The translations under genes and the position numbers were made by a program. 64,000 nt of DNA, taken from NCBI RefSeq assembly GCF_008806345.1, contig NZ_VZZJ01000004.1, forward strand, positions 248,001 through 312,000, written 5' to 3'. Shown in pieces: positions 40,518 through 49,591 of the stretch (position 1 is the stretch's first letter; the number at the start of each line of letters is the position of its first letter). A model generated the notes under the pieces. It made no database searches. It was given only the letters and a program-made list of their open reading frames with translations, and had not been told where the DNA came from. This DNA is from Methylobacterium planeticum. GTDB taxonomy: Bacteria > Pseudomonadota > Alphaproteobacteria > Rhizobiales > Beijerinckiaceae.

Positions 40518-41417
40518 TCAGATCCGCTTCAGCTTCCCGAAGAAGCGCGCGATCTCGGCCGCGGCGGCGTCCGGATCCTCCCGGTGCGGGAAATGGCCGA
40601 CGCCCTCGAACGGGGCGAGGTCGAGGTCCGCGAAGGTCTCCCCGAGGCGATCGGTCCAGGCATAGGGGAAGAGCGGGTCCCGCACGCCCCAGCGCACGCA
40701 GGCCGGCCGGGTGATCGGGGGCAGGGACGGGGCCTCCCCCCGGACCATCGCGAGGCGCCCGGCATTCTGGCTGAGATACCAGTTGAAGCCGCCCTGCAGG
40801 TTGCCGGGCTCGAGGAAGTTGTCGACGAACGCGTCCAGCACGGCGTCGAAGGCGGCCGGGTTGCCGCCGGCCCAATGGCGCAGGAAGTGCGCGATATAGA
40901 GCCGGCAGGCCTCGCGCGAGGATCCGACCATCGCGGCCGCGAAGGGCTTCTGGTGGAAGGACTGGTACCAGATCTCCTTCAGCATCTCGGGCGCGGCGAG
41001 CCGCGGCCCGATCCCCGGATAGGGGCAGTTGAAGAGGAACAGGCCGGTGATCCGGTCCGGCGCCATGCGCCCGAGGGATTGGGCGACCGAGGCCCCGACA
41101 TCGTGCGCGACGAACCCCGCCTGCGTCAGGCCGAGCCCGTCGAGGAGCGCCACCATGTCGGCCGCGTGCACGTCGGGGCCGACCCGGTCGGAGGGCGCCG
41201 GGTCCGGCTTGTCGCTGCGGCCGAAGCCGCGGAAATCCGGGGCGATGCAGGTGAAGCGGTCGGCGAGGCGATGCATCACGGGTTCCCAGGTGAGCCAGAA
41301 TTCCGGCCAGCCGTGGAGGAACACCAGGGGCGCCCCGTGGCCCGCGCGGGCGACGTGCAGGCCGACCCCGTTCGCCGCGATCCCATCGTGCCGGATCGTC
41401 CGCGCGTCATCTGCCAT
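40518..41417 (-). CDS. Alpha/beta hydrolase, haloacetate dehalogenase/epoxide hydrolase type
   Basis: 299 aa. Oxyanion HGWPEFW near 34-40, RGFGRSDKP, and an Asp nucleophile elbow AHDVGASVAQ near residue 106, not a Ser. The acid is likely in the region around 230 and His in GVGHFPHREDP near 280. Asp nucleophile plus HGWPE places it with fluoroacetate dehalogenases and soluble epoxide hydrolases. The substrate cannot be told apart by eye. Convergent with the MoxR module; GNAT gene upstream on the same strand, 33 bp away. Confidence 0.88.
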   Translation of the reverse strand: MADDARTIRHDGIAANGVGLHVARAGHGAPLVFLHGWPEFWLTWEPVMHRLADRFTCIAPDFRGFGRSDKPDPAPSDRVGPDVHAADMVALLDGLGLTQAGFVAHDVGASVAQSLGRMAPDRITGLFLFNCPYPGIGPRLAAPEMLKEIWYQSFHQKPFAAAMVGSSREACRLYIAHFLRHWAGGNPAAFDAVLDAFVDNFLEPGNLQGGFNWYLSQNAGRLAMVRGEAPSLPPITRPACVRWGVRDPLFPYAWTDRLGETFADLDLAPFEGVGHFPHREDPDAAAAEIARFFGKLKRI

Positions 41418-41450
41418 CCATGATCTCCCGGGCGCGTCGGGCGCCGGGAC

Positions 41451-41957
41451 TCAACGCGCGAGGGGCGCCGAGACGTTCCCGCGCGCGCGGGCGCGGGCTC
41501 CCTCGCTCAGCTCGAGCCAGAGAAAGCGCGCGGGATCGACCGGGCCCGGCAGGACGAGGTGGCCGGGCGGCACCGGCGTGAAGCCGAAGCGGCCGTAATA
41601 GGGGGCGTCGCCCACCAGGATCACGAGGGCGTGGCCGCCGGCGCGCGCCGCCTCGAGGCTCGTGCGCATCAGGCCCGCGCCGATGCCGCGCCCGTCGAAG
41701 CTCGGATCGACGGTCAGCGGTCCGAGCACGAGGAGCGGCTCGGCCCCGGCCCGCGCCGGCCCGATCCGGACCGAGCCGACGAGGTAGGTGCCGACGAGCG
41801 CGGTGAAGCTCAGGGCGGGCAGGGGCCCGGCGCCCTCGCGCAGGCGGTAGGCGGTGCGGGCGAAGCGGCCGGGCCCGAAGGCGCGGGCATGAAGGCGCTC
41901 GATGGCCGGTCCGTCGTCGGGATGCTCGGGCCGGATGACGAGGGAGAGGGCAGACAC
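41451..41957 (-). CDS. GNAT family N-acetyltransferase (YhbS-like)
   Basis: 168 aa, GTG start. Acetyl-CoA binding motif in LGPLTVDPSFDGRGIGAGLMRTSLE (about residues 77-101, with the GRGIG loop). VILVGDAPYYGRFGFTPVP is typical of the YhbS-type acetyltransferases that act on small amines or on protein. The acceptor is unknown. It lies between the Yej permease gene and the hydrolase on the same strand, in the place where yejE would normally be. Confidence 0.9.
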   Translation of the reverse strand: MSALSLVIRPEHPDDGPAIERLHARAFGPGRFARTAYRLREGAGPLPALSFTALVGTYLVGSVRIGPARAGAEPLLVLGPLTVDPSFDGRGIGAGLMRTSLEAARAGGHALVILVGDAPYYGRFGFTPVPPGHLVLPGPVDPARFLWLELSEGARARARGNVSAPLAR

Positions 41958-42079
41958 GCGCGACTTCCGAGAGGGTCAGGCGGGCCGGATATCAGCGGGG
42001 ACGATGGGCCGCAATCGGGCATGCGGGCCCGGCGCGGGCCGCCCGTGGGGGTTCACGGCACGGCGCGGCCGCGCGGCGC

Positions 42080-43186
42080 TCAGGTCGCCCGCGCCGAGAA
42101 GTCGATGCGCGGGTCGATCCAGACGTAGATCATGTCCGAGAGGAGGTTCACCGCGAGCCCCATCAGCGAGAAGATGTACAGCGTGGCGAACACCACCGGG
42201 TAGTCGCGGCCGACGATCGACTGGAACGAGAGCAGGCCGAGCCCGTCCAGGCTGAAGATCGTCTCGATCAGCAGCGATCCGGTGAAGAAGGCCGAGATGA
42301 AGGCCCCGGGGAAGCCCGCCACCACGATCAGCATGGCGTTGCGGAAGACATGGCCGTAGAGGACGCGGCGCTCGCTCAGGCCCTTCATCCGGGCGGTCAT
42401 GACGTATTGCTTGCGGATCTCGTCGAGGAAGGAGTTCTTCGTCAGCAGCGTCGAGGTCGCGAAGGCGCCGATCACCAGGGCGGTGAGCGGCAGCACCATG
42501 TGCCAGGCGTAGTCGAGGATCTTCTGGCCGAGGCTGAAGCTCTCCCAGCCCTCGCTGGTCAGGCCGCGCAGGGGGAAGAGCTGGAAGAACGAGCCGCCCG
42601 CGAACAGGATGATCAGCATCAGGCCGAACAGGAATCCGGGGATCGCGTAGCCGATGATGACGACGAAGGAGGTCCAGAGGTCGAAGCGCGAGCCGTCCTT
42701 CACGGCCTTGCGGATGCCCAGCGGGATCGAGATCGCGTAGGACAGGAGCGTCATCCACAGGCCGAGCGAGACCGAGACCGGCAGGCGCTCGCGGATCAGC
42801 TGCAGCACGCTCACGTCGCGGAAGTAGCTGCGGCCGAAATCGAACCGGGCGTAGTCCCAGAGCATCTTGGCGAAGCGCTCGGGCGCCGGCTTGTCGAAGC
42901 CGAATTGCTGCTCGAGCTTGGCGATGAATTGCGGGCTCAGGCCCTGCGCGCCGCGATACTTGGCATTGGCCTCGCCGCCGCGATTCGCCCCGGGCCCGCC
43001 GCCGCCGAGATCCCCCGCGCCGCCGGTGACCCGGGAGAGCGCGCCGTCGCCCTGGCCCTGCAGCTGCGCCAGCACCCGCTCGACGGGGCCGCCGGGGGCG
43101 AACTGCACGATCGCGAAGGTGATCAGCATGATCCCGAACAGGGTCGGGATCATCAGGGCGATGCGGCGCAGGACGTAGCTGAGCAT
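42080..43186 (-). CDS. yejB: Peptide/microcin C ABC transporter permease
   Basis: 368 aa. A DppB/YejB-type permease with an N-terminal membrane helix ([22 protein letters not shown], about 1-25), a long periplasmic insertion characteristic of YejB (residues 45-130), then five more helices. The inner-membrane EAA loop follows the pattern [27 protein letters not shown] (about 270-296). YejB works with YejA (binding), YejE (second permease) and YejF (ATPase) to import oligopeptides. Here two YejA-like genes precede it but YejE and YejF do not follow. Confidence 0.93.
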   Translation of the reverse strand: MLSYVLRRIALMIPTLFGIMLITFAIVQFAPGGPVERVLAQLQGQGDGALSRVTGGAGDLGGGGPGANRGGEANAKYRGAQGLSPQFIAKLEQQFGFDKPAPERFAKMLWDYARFDFGRSYFRDVSVLQLIRERLPVSVSLGLWMTLLSYAISIPLGIRKAVKDGSRFDLWTSFVVIIGYAIPGFLFGLMLIILFAGGSFFQLFPLRGLTSEGWESFSLGQKILDYAWHMVLPLTALVIGAFATSTLLTKNSFLDEIRKQYVMTARMKGLSERRVLYGHVFRNAMLIVVAGFPGAFISAFFTGSLLIETIFSLDGLGLLSFQSIVGRDYPVVFATLYIFSLMGLAVNLLSDMIYVWIDPRIDFSARAT

Positions 43187-43195
43187 GGGGGCCCT

Positions 43196-45073
43196 TCAGT
43201 TCCGGCCGATCCTGCGGGCCTGGTCGGCGTCGTACCACCAGACCGCCGGCGCGCCGAGGCCGTATTTCGGGCCGAGCGCCGGGCGCCCGTAGACATCCCA
43301 GATCGCGATCCGGTGCGTGCCCGAGTACCACATCGGCACCCAGTGGCGGCCGGCGCGCAGGCAGCGGTCGAGGGCCCGGCAGGCGGTGACGAGGTCGGCG
43401 CGCGAGGCGGCGTCGGCGATCCGGTCGAGAAGCGCGTCGATGGCCGGGCTCGCCACCCCCGCGAGGTTGTTCGAGCCCGCCGTCCGGGCCGAGCCCGAGC
43501 CGTAGGCCTCGCGCAGCTCAGCCCCCGGGGTCATCCCGTTCGAGAAGCGGCGCGAGGTGAGGTCGAAGTCGAAATCCTTCAGGCGGGACTGGTACTGCGA
43601 CGGGTCGACGTTGCGGATCCGGCCCTTGATCCCGATCAGCCCGAGGTTGCGGATGAACGGGTGGGTGTGGGGCTCGAGCGCCGGGTCGGAATCGAGGAAC
43701 TCGATCTCCAGCGGCTTGCCGCCGGGGAGCCGGATGATGCCGCCGTCGCGGGTGCAGCCGGCCTCGCGCAGGAGCGCCACGGCGCGGCTGAGGAGCGCCC
43801 GGTCCTGGCCCGAGCCGTCCGAGATCGGAGGCGTCCAGGCGTCGTCGAACACCTCCGCGGGCAGGTCCGCCCGCAGGGGATCGAGGAGGGCGAGCTCCTC
43901 CGCCGAGGGCCGGCCGGTGGCCTTGAGGTCGGAATTCTCGAAGAACGAGGCCGTGCGGGTATAGGCCCCGAACATCAGGTTGCGGTTCGTCCACTCGAAG
44001 TCGAAGCAGAGGCCGATGGCCTCGCGCACCCGGGGATCCCGGAAGGCCTCGCGGCGGGTGTTGATCCACCAGCCCTGCGTGCCGGACGGCGTCGCGTCCG
44101 CGATGGTGGAGCGGACGACGCGGCCCTCCGCCACCGCCGGGAAGTCGTAGCCCGTGGCCCAGACCCGGGCGGTGAACTCTTCCCGGAAGGTGAAGGCGCC
44201 GCTCTTGAAGGCCTCGAAGGCGACCTGGCGATCGCGGAAATACTCGTACCGGATCGCATCGAAATTGTGCTGGCCGACATTCACCGGCAGGTCCGCCGCC
44301 CAGTAGTCGCGCACCCGCTCCAGCTCGATGAAGCGGCCGACATCGAGGCGCCCGACCTGGTAGGGGCCCGAGCCGAGGGGCGGCTCCAGCGTCGAGGCCT
44401 CGAAGTCGCGGGTCGCGTAATAGGCGGCGGAGAAGACCGGCAGGGTCGCGACGATGAGGGGCAGGTCGCGGCTGCGGCCGGGCGCGAAGGTGACCGCGAC
44501 GGTCTCGTCGTCGGCGGCCACCGCGTCCGTCATGTCACGGATCACCTGCGAGATCTCGGGGTGGCCCTTCTCCTTGAGGAGCTTCAGCGAGAAGGCGACG
44601 TCCCGCGCCGTCAGGCGGGTGCCGTCGTGGAAGCGGGCCTGCGGCCTGAGCCGGAAGGTGTAGGCGAGGCCGTCGGCGCTGATCTCGACCGCACGGGCGA
44701 TCAGGCCGTAGAGGGCGTCCGGCTCGTCGAGGGCCCGCACCATCAGGCTGTCGAAGGTGAGGTTCATCCCCGCCGCGCCCTCGCCGCGCAGGACGAAGAC
44801 GTTCAGCGTGTTGAAGGTGTCGGAGGCCTGGTTGCCGAAAGTCGCGGCGAGCTGCGAGGCGAAGCGCCCGCCCTTCGGCGCGGCCGGGTTCACGTAGTCG
44901 AAGTTCTGGAAGCCCGCCGGATATTTCAGCTCGCCGAAGCTCGACAGGCCGTGGGCAATGCGCGCCGCCTGCGCGCCCCCGGACCCGGGCAGGCCGGCGG
45001 CGCCCGCGAGCGCCCCCGCGCCCAGGGCCCCGGCCCCCAGCACGAGGGTGCGGCGGGTCGGAGCGCCGCTCAA
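43196..45073 (-). CDS. YejA-like extracellular solute-binding protein, copy 2
   Basis: 625 aa from TTG 45073, which overlaps the previous gene's stop as TTGA; no better start exists in frame. A twin-arginine type signal (TRRTLVLGAGALGAGALAG) suggests Tat export as a folded protein. The mature part is a family 5 solute-binding protein (GELKYPAGFQNFDYVNPAAPKGG at its N-terminus; ARFHDGTRLTARDVAFSLKLL near 205). The same layout is found in the upstream copy, with which it shares the PAGFxxFDYxNPxAPKGG motif. It likely binds peptides for the Yej permease. The 9-bp gap to yejB implies coupling. Confidence 0.88.
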   Translation of the reverse strand: MSGAPTRRTLVLGAGALGAGALAGAAGLPGSGGAQAARIAHGLSSFGELKYPAGFQNFDYVNPAAPKGGRFASQLAATFGNQASDTFNTLNVFVLRGEGAAGMNLTFDSLMVRALDEPDALYGLIARAVEISADGLAYTFRLRPQARFHDGTRLTARDVAFSLKLLKEKGHPEISQVIRDMTDAVAADDETVAVTFAPGRSRDLPLIVATLPVFSAAYYATRDFEASTLEPPLGSGPYQVGRLDVGRFIELERVRDYWAADLPVNVGQHNFDAIRYEYFRDRQVAFEAFKSGAFTFREEFTARVWATGYDFPAVAEGRVVRSTIADATPSGTQGWWINTRREAFRDPRVREAIGLCFDFEWTNRNLMFGAYTRTASFFENSDLKATGRPSAEELALLDPLRADLPAEVFDDAWTPPISDGSGQDRALLSRAVALLREAGCTRDGGIIRLPGGKPLEIEFLDSDPALEPHTHPFIRNLGLIGIKGRIRNVDPSQYQSRLKDFDFDLTSRRFSNGMTPGAELREAYGSGSARTAGSNNLAGVASPAIDALLDRIADAASRADLVTACRALDRCLRAGRHWVPMWYSGTHRIAIWDVYGRPALGPKYGLGAPAVWWYDADQARRIGRN

Positions 45074-46986
45074 CGGGGGGCTCCGGTCCGGGCGGCGAGC
45101 GCCTCGTCGTACCACCACGTCGTCGGGAAGCCGGAGCTGCCGTATTGCGGCAGCACGGGCGGGTGGCTGAAGCGGTTCCAGCGCAGGGTGCGGGCGACGC
45201 CGGAGGCCCATTGCGGCACCACGAAGTTGTGGGCGAGGAGCACCCGGTCGAGGGCGTGGGTCGCTGCGAGCACGCCGGGCCTGTCCTTGGCGAAGATCAC
45301 CTTCTCGATCAGCGCGTCGATGGCCGGGTCCTTGATGCCCGCGATGTTGCGGGCGCCCGGCTTGTCGGCGGCGGCCGAGCCCCAGAACTCGCGCTGCTCG
45401 TTGCCGGGCGAGAGCGATTCGGGCCAGGAGCTCGTGGTGATGTCGAAGTCGAAGCCGCGCAGGCGGTTCTGGTACTGGGCCTGGTCGATCACCCGCAGGG
45501 TCGAGTCGATGCCGATCAGGCGCAGCTGCGCCGCGAAGGGCAGGATCACCCGCTCGAACACGTTCTGGAACTCCAGGAACTCGACGGTCAGGGGCTCGCC
45601 GGTCCTGGCGTCCACCATCTTGCCGCCGCGCAGCTCGTAGCCGGCCGCGCGCAGGAGCTTCACCGCCTCGCGCAGGTTCGCCCGCACCGCCTCGGGGGTG
45701 TCGTTGACGGGGTTCCGGTAGGGCTCGGCGAAGACGGAGGCCGGAACCTTGTCCTTCAGGCTCTCGAGGATCGCCTTCTCCTCGCCCTGGGGCAGGCCGG
45801 AGGCGGCGAGCTCCGAGCCGAAATAGTAGGAATCGATCCGCTTGTAGAGGCCGTAGAAAAGGGCCCGGTTCATCTCCTCGAAATTCATCGCGAGGTTGAA
45901 GGCGCGCCGCACCCGCTCGTCCTTGAACTTGTCCCGGCGCAGGTTGAACACGAAGGCCTGCATGATGCCGGTGCCCCGGTCCGGGAAGGCCTCCTTGACG
46001 AGGCGGCCCTCCTTGACGGCCGGGAAGTCGTCGTAGGCGGTGGCCCAGTTGCGGGCGATGTTCTCGGACCGGAAGTCGTAGAGGTCGCCCTTCAGCGCCT
46101 CGACGAGCACCGTCGAATCGCGGAAGTACTCGTTGCGCAGGGTGCCGATGTTGTTGCGGCCGGCATTCACCGGCAGGTCCTTGCCCCAGTAATCCGCCAC
46201 GCGCTCGTAAGTCGCCGAGCGGCCGGGATCGAACTTCGCCAGCCGGTAGGGGCCGGAGCCGAGGGGGATCTCCAGGGTCGTCTCGGTCGGGTTGCGGCTC
46301 TTGCCCGCGGCGTCCTTGCCGGTCCACCAGTGCCTGGGCAGCACGCGCAGCTGGCCGAGCACCTGCGGCAGCTCGCGGTTGCCGGTCTCGGAGAAGCTGA
46401 AGGTGACCTCGCGCGGGCCCGTGGCCTCCGCCTTCGAGACGGTCTGGTAATAGGCGGCGTAGAAGGGGCTGTTGTCCTTGAGGATCTGGAAGGACCAGAT
46501 CACGTCGTCCGGCGTCACCGGCTGCCCGTCGTGCCAGCGGGCGTTCTCGCGCAGGCGGTAGGAGACCGAGGACAGGTCGGGGGCGACCCGCACGGCCTCG
46601 GCGAGGAGCCCGTAGGAGGTGAAGGGCTCGTCGAGGGATTCGGTCATCAGCGTGTCGTAGATCGACAGGATCCCGCCCTCGAGATCGCCTTTCAGGCCCG
46701 ACACGACGAGGTTGAAGTTGTCGTAGCCGCCCTGCGCCCCGAGGCGGACGAGGCCGCCCTTCGGCGCCTGCGGGTTGGCGTAGTCGAAATGCGGGAAGCC
46801 GGCCGGGTATTTCGGCTCGCCCATCAGCGTGATGGCGTGGACCCAGTCGCCGGTCGGGGCGGTCAGGGCGGCGGCCGTGACGGGCTCCGCCGGGGACGCC
46901 TCGGGCGCGGCGCCTGCCGGGAGCCCGAGGAGGGCGACGCCGAGCGTCGCGGCGAGGAGGCGTCCGATCACGGCTTTGGCTCTCAC
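45070..46986 (-). CDS. YejA-like extracellular solute-binding protein, copy 1
   Basis: 638 aa, GTG start. Sec signal peptide MRAKAVIGRLLAATLGVALL, probably cleaved after AGA near residue 27. Family 5 solute-binding protein with GEPKYPAGFPHFDYANPQAPKGG (about 57-79) and the domain-II motif RWHDGQPVTPDDVIWSFQIL. The C-terminal part ends YGSSGFPTTWWYDEALAA, typical of YejA. It is the first gene of the importer segment and its stop overlaps the next start. Two paralogues of different export routes in one operon suggest different ligand preferences. Confidence 0.9.
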   Translation of the reverse strand: MRAKAVIGRLLAATLGVALLGLPAGAAPEASPAEPVTAAALTAPTGDWVHAITLMGEPKYPAGFPHFDYANPQAPKGGLVRLGAQGGYDNFNLVVSGLKGDLEGGILSIYDTLMTESLDEPFTSYGLLAEAVRVAPDLSSVSYRLRENARWHDGQPVTPDDVIWSFQILKDNSPFYAAYYQTVSKAEATGPREVTFSFSETGNRELPQVLGQLRVLPRHWWTGKDAAGKSRNPTETTLEIPLGSGPYRLAKFDPGRSATYERVADYWGKDLPVNAGRNNIGTLRNEYFRDSTVLVEALKGDLYDFRSENIARNWATAYDDFPAVKEGRLVKEAFPDRGTGIMQAFVFNLRRDKFKDERVRRAFNLAMNFEEMNRALFYGLYKRIDSYYFGSELAASGLPQGEEKAILESLKDKVPASVFAEPYRNPVNDTPEAVRANLREAVKLLRAAGYELRGGKMVDARTGEPLTVEFLEFQNVFERVILPFAAQLRLIGIDSTLRVIDQAQYQNRLRGFDFDITTSSWPESLSPGNEQREFWGSAAADKPGARNIAGIKDPAIDALIEKVIFAKDRPGVLAATHALDRVLLAHNFVVPQWASGVARTLRWNRFSHPPVLPQYGSSGFPTTWWYDEALAARTGAPR

Positions 46987-47157
46987 GGTGTGGCGATCTC
47001 CCGTATCCCGTCGCGCGGCGCCGCGGCCGGGCGGCCCGCGACGAGGGTCGTTCTAGGACGGACCGGGCGCGCACGCCAAGTCGGCGCGTCCGCGCAGCGA
47101 GTGTCGGCGCGTCCGCGCAGAGCGCCGCGGCCCGTGCGCAGGGCGGACCCGCCGGGA

Positions 47158-47379
47158 TCAGGTGGTGACGGTATGGCGGGGTGCGCCGGGGGGCTGGATG
47201 CATCCGCGCTGGCGCAGGTCGACGCGGGTCAGGGGTTCGAGCGAGGCCTCGATCCGCGCCCGGCTCGTCGCCACGGCGCGCTGCGCCAGGGCGATCGAGC
47301 GGTCGGTGCGAGCCCGGAAGGCGAGAGGGATCCGCGCCGGCTCGGGCATGCGCATCCGGCATTGTCTGCCGCTGGCCAC
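47158..47379 (-). CDS. Small hypothetical protein (73 aa)
   Basis: 73 aa from ATG 47379, or 65 aa from ATG 47355. Soluble and basic with helical propensity (TDRSIALAQRAVATSRARIEASLEPLTRVD), one Cys near the N-terminus and one near the C-terminus. GC at third positions is about 90%, as in the true genes around it, while other frames in this stretch have stop codons or Arg/Pro-rich translations. No family recognised. Divergent arrangement with nothing in particular; it sits between the Yej operon and the cytochrome gene. Confidence 0.45.
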   Translation of the reverse strand: MASGRQCRMRMPEPARIPLAFRARTDRSIALAQRAVATSRARIEASLEPLTRVDLRQRGCIQPPGAPRHTVTT

Positions 47380-47505
47380 CGGGGTTGCGCAGTCGCCGGC
47401 GTGAACGCCGCGCGCGAAGCCCCGGCGGGCGGGAGCCGGGGCTTCGACACGAAGAGGCCGGGCGCGGCGGCCCGGCCTCGACGATTTCGGCGGGGAGAGC
47501 CCGGG

Positions 47506-48483
47506 CTATTGCTGGGCCGGCTTGTCCTTGTTCATCTCCAGGCTCTTGGCCTTCTGCTCGGCCTCCGGATCGCCCTGTGCCGGCGCCGCCTTGGTGGCGG
47601 CCTCCGGCGGCGCGCTCGGGTCGGGCTTGGCGGTGGCGTTCGGGGTCGGGCCGCTTGCCTCGGGCGCCTGCTTCGGGTCGACTTCGTTGTGGCTCTCGAC
47701 GCTGCCGGCGGGCTTGGGGCCGACGGGCTTGGCCGTCTCGGTGTCGGCGGGCTTGGCCGGGCTGTCCTTGCCCTCGGAGGGCTTTCCGGTGGCCGGATGC
47801 TCGGCGGACGGCTTGGAATCCGCGGGCTTCTCGGCGGCGGGCTTGGCCTCCGCGGGCTTGGCCTCCGCGGGCTTGGCCTCCGCGGGCTTGGCCTCAGCCG
47901 GCTTGGCGTCCGCCGGCTTGGCATCAGCCGGCTTGGCCTCGGCCTTCTCGGCGGCCGGCAGCGGCTTCGGGCTGTCCGAGAGGCTGTGCAGGTAGGCGAT
48001 GACGTTGGCGCGCTCCTGTGGCGAGGAGATGCCCGCATAGGCCATCTTGGTGCCCTTCACGTAGGTCTTCGGCGCCTCGAGGAAGTGGTCGAGGTCCTCG
48101 TAGGTCCAGGACCCGCCCTTCTCCTTCATGGCCGCCGAGTAGTCGTAGGCCTCGTGGCCGGCCTTCTTGCGCTCGACCACGTCCCAGAGACCGGGGCCGA
48201 CCTTGTTCGGGCCGCCCTTGTCGAAGCTGTGGCAGGCGTGGCAGGCCTTGGTGCCGCCCTCGCCCTTGCCCGCATTGGCGCTGGCGAGGCGCACCGCGAT
48301 CGGCTCCGCCTTGGCGGCCGGCGCGCCGCCGGCGGCCTCGGCCTGCGGCTCGGGCAGCTCGTAGCCGGCATTGCCGGCGGGCTTCGAGTGGTAGATGAGC
48401 TCGGCCACGAATCCAGATCCAAGGGCGAACAGCAAGGTTCCGAGCACGGCACCGGCAACCTTGTTCAGCTCGAACGAGTCCAT
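47506..48483 (-). CDS. Membrane-anchored cytochrome c with repeat tail
   Basis: 325 aa from ATG 48483. N-terminal uncleaved signal anchor (about 7-28), short linker, then a class I cytochrome c domain. The heme motif is CHACH at 81-85, GPNKVGPGLWDVV follows, and the Met ligand is M147 in KMAYAG. It resembles the CycM-type cytochromes that pass electrons to terminal oxidases in Rhizobiales. From about residue 175 a 150-residue Ala/Lys/Pro/Glu tail contains seven KPAEA-like repeats, extended and probably disordered in the periplasm. A promoter is seen upstream on the minus strand. Confidence 0.9.
   Translation of the reverse strand: MDSFELNKVAGAVLGTLLFALGSGFVAELIYHSKPAGNAGYELPEPQAEAAGGAPAAKAEPIAVRLASANAGKGEGGTKACHACHSFDKGGPNKVGPGLWDVVERKKAGHEAYDYSAAMKEKGGSWTYEDLDHFLEAPKTYVKGTKMAYAGISSPQERANVIAYLHSLSDSPKPLPAAEKAEAKPADAKPADAKPAEAKPAEAKPAEAKPAEAKPAAEKPADSKPSAEHPATGKPSEGKDSPAKPADTETAKPVGPKPAGSVESHNEVDPKQAPEASGPTPNATAKPDPSAPPEAATKAAPAQGDPEAEQKAKSLEMNKDKPAQQ
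47841..47945 (-). repeat. Seven 15-bp tandem repeats in the cytochrome c tail
   Basis: Seven contiguous 15-bp units starting at 47841, the first three identical and the rest diverging by a few bases. They encode KPAEA/KPADA pentapeptides. The period matches that in rimP and bchD, keeping the frame when copy number changes. Confidence 0.9.
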
Positions 48484-48822
48484 TCTCGACAACTCCGGCG
48501 CGCGTGCCCGGGGCGAGGGTCCCCGGCCGCGCAAGGCAGCGACCGGCGGAGCGAAGCGCCGGACCTTGGAAATATTCGAGGGTGCCTTAGCCGCTCTGCC
48601 CCGATCTTGACAATGGCGGACGTGGCGTCCGCGTAGTCGCAGAGCCCCCCGGTGAAACCCGTCGACGGGGTTCGGGACCGGTCCGCCAGGCGGACCATGC
48701 CCAGAACCGCCCCCCGTCACGTGGTGACGGCGCGCCAGGACGACGCGCCAGGACGGCGCGCCATGACAACGCGGCTCGCGCCTGTTAAGCACCCGGCCCG
48801 CGAGACGAAGTCCACCGAGATC
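48484..48822. other. Divergent promoter region between cytochrome c and kdsB
   Basis: 339 bp. It contains the putative cytochrome promoter (48585-48613) around an AT-rich patch AATATT. The rest upstream of kdsB is open in frame but lacks KdsB similarity, and a direct repeat CCAGGACG(A/G)CGCGCCA near 48736-48765 is present. I see no other gene. Confidence 0.5.
48585..48613 (-). promoter_or_regulatory. Putative promoter of the cytochrome c gene
   Basis: On the minus strand -35 TTGTCA (48613-48608) and CTAAGG (48590-48585) are separated by 17 bp, about 100 bp upstream of the start codon. The same CTAAGG box follows a TTGAC element before ffh (58378). Confidence 0.45.
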
Positions 48823-49566
48823 ATGTCCGATCCCCTCGTCCTGATCCCCGCGCGCCTCGCCGCGACGCGGCTCCCGAACAAGCCGCTCGCCGACATCGCG
48901 GGCGAGCCGATGATCGTGCATGTCTGGCGCCGCGCCGTCGAGGCGGGCATCGGTCCCGTCGTGGTGGCGACCGACACGGACGCGATCGCGCGGGCGATCG
49001 AGGCGGTCGGCGGCGTCGCCGTGATGACGCGGGCCGACCATCCCTCCGGCTCCGACCGCCTCGCCGAGGCCCTGGAGATCGTCGATCCGGAGGGGCGCCA
49101 CGACGTGGTGGTGAACGTCCAGGGCGACCTGCCGACGATCCATCCGGGCATCATCGGGGCCGCCGTCACCCCGCTGGCCGACCGGGCCGTCGACATCGCG
49201 ACCCTCTGCGCCGAGATCACCCGGGACGCGGAGGCGGCGGACCCGAACGTGGTCAAGCTCGTGGGCCACCCGGTCGGCCCGAACCGCCTGCGGGCGCTCT
49301 ACTTCACCCGGGCCCGGGCCCCCTGGGGGGAGGGGCCCCTGTTCCACCATATCGGGCTCTACGCCTACCGGCGCACCGCGCTCACCCGCTTCATGGCCCT
49401 GCCGCCCGGGGCTCTCGAGACCCGCGAGAAGCTGGAGCAGCTCCGCGCCCTCGAGGCCGGCATGCGCATCGACGCGATCGTGGTCGACGACCTGCCGCTC
49501 GGCGTCGACACCCCCGCCGACCTCGAACGCGCCCGCGCCGTGCTCGCGGCCCGGCGCCTGAACTGA
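48823..49566 (+). CDS. kdsB: 3-deoxy-manno-octulosonate cytidylyltransferase
   Basis: 247 aa from ATG 48823 ([20 protein letters not shown]); an earlier in-frame start is not supported by similarity. It activates Kdo as CMP-Kdo for the inner core of lipopolysaccharide. [20 protein letters not shown] (residues 5-24) binds the [18 protein letters not shown] holds the acidic site, and [10 protein letters not shown] matches the C-terminal domain. It is followed by pheA after 25 bp on the same strand, a pairing common in alphaproteobacteria. Confidence 0.96.
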   Translation: MSDPLVLIPARLAATRLPNKPLADIAGEPMIVHVWRRAVEAGIGPVVVATDTDAIARAIEAVGGVAVMTRADHPSGSDRLAEALEIVDPEGRHDVVVNVQGDLPTIHPGIIGAAVTPLADRAVDIATLCAEITRDAEAADPNVVKLVGHPVGPNRLRALYFTRARAPWGEGPLFHHIGLYAYRRTALTRFMALPPGALETREKLEQLRALEAGMRIDAIVVDDLPLGVDTPADLERARAVLAARRLN

Positions 49567-49591
49567 AGCCCGCGGCCGAATCGAAGAAGCG

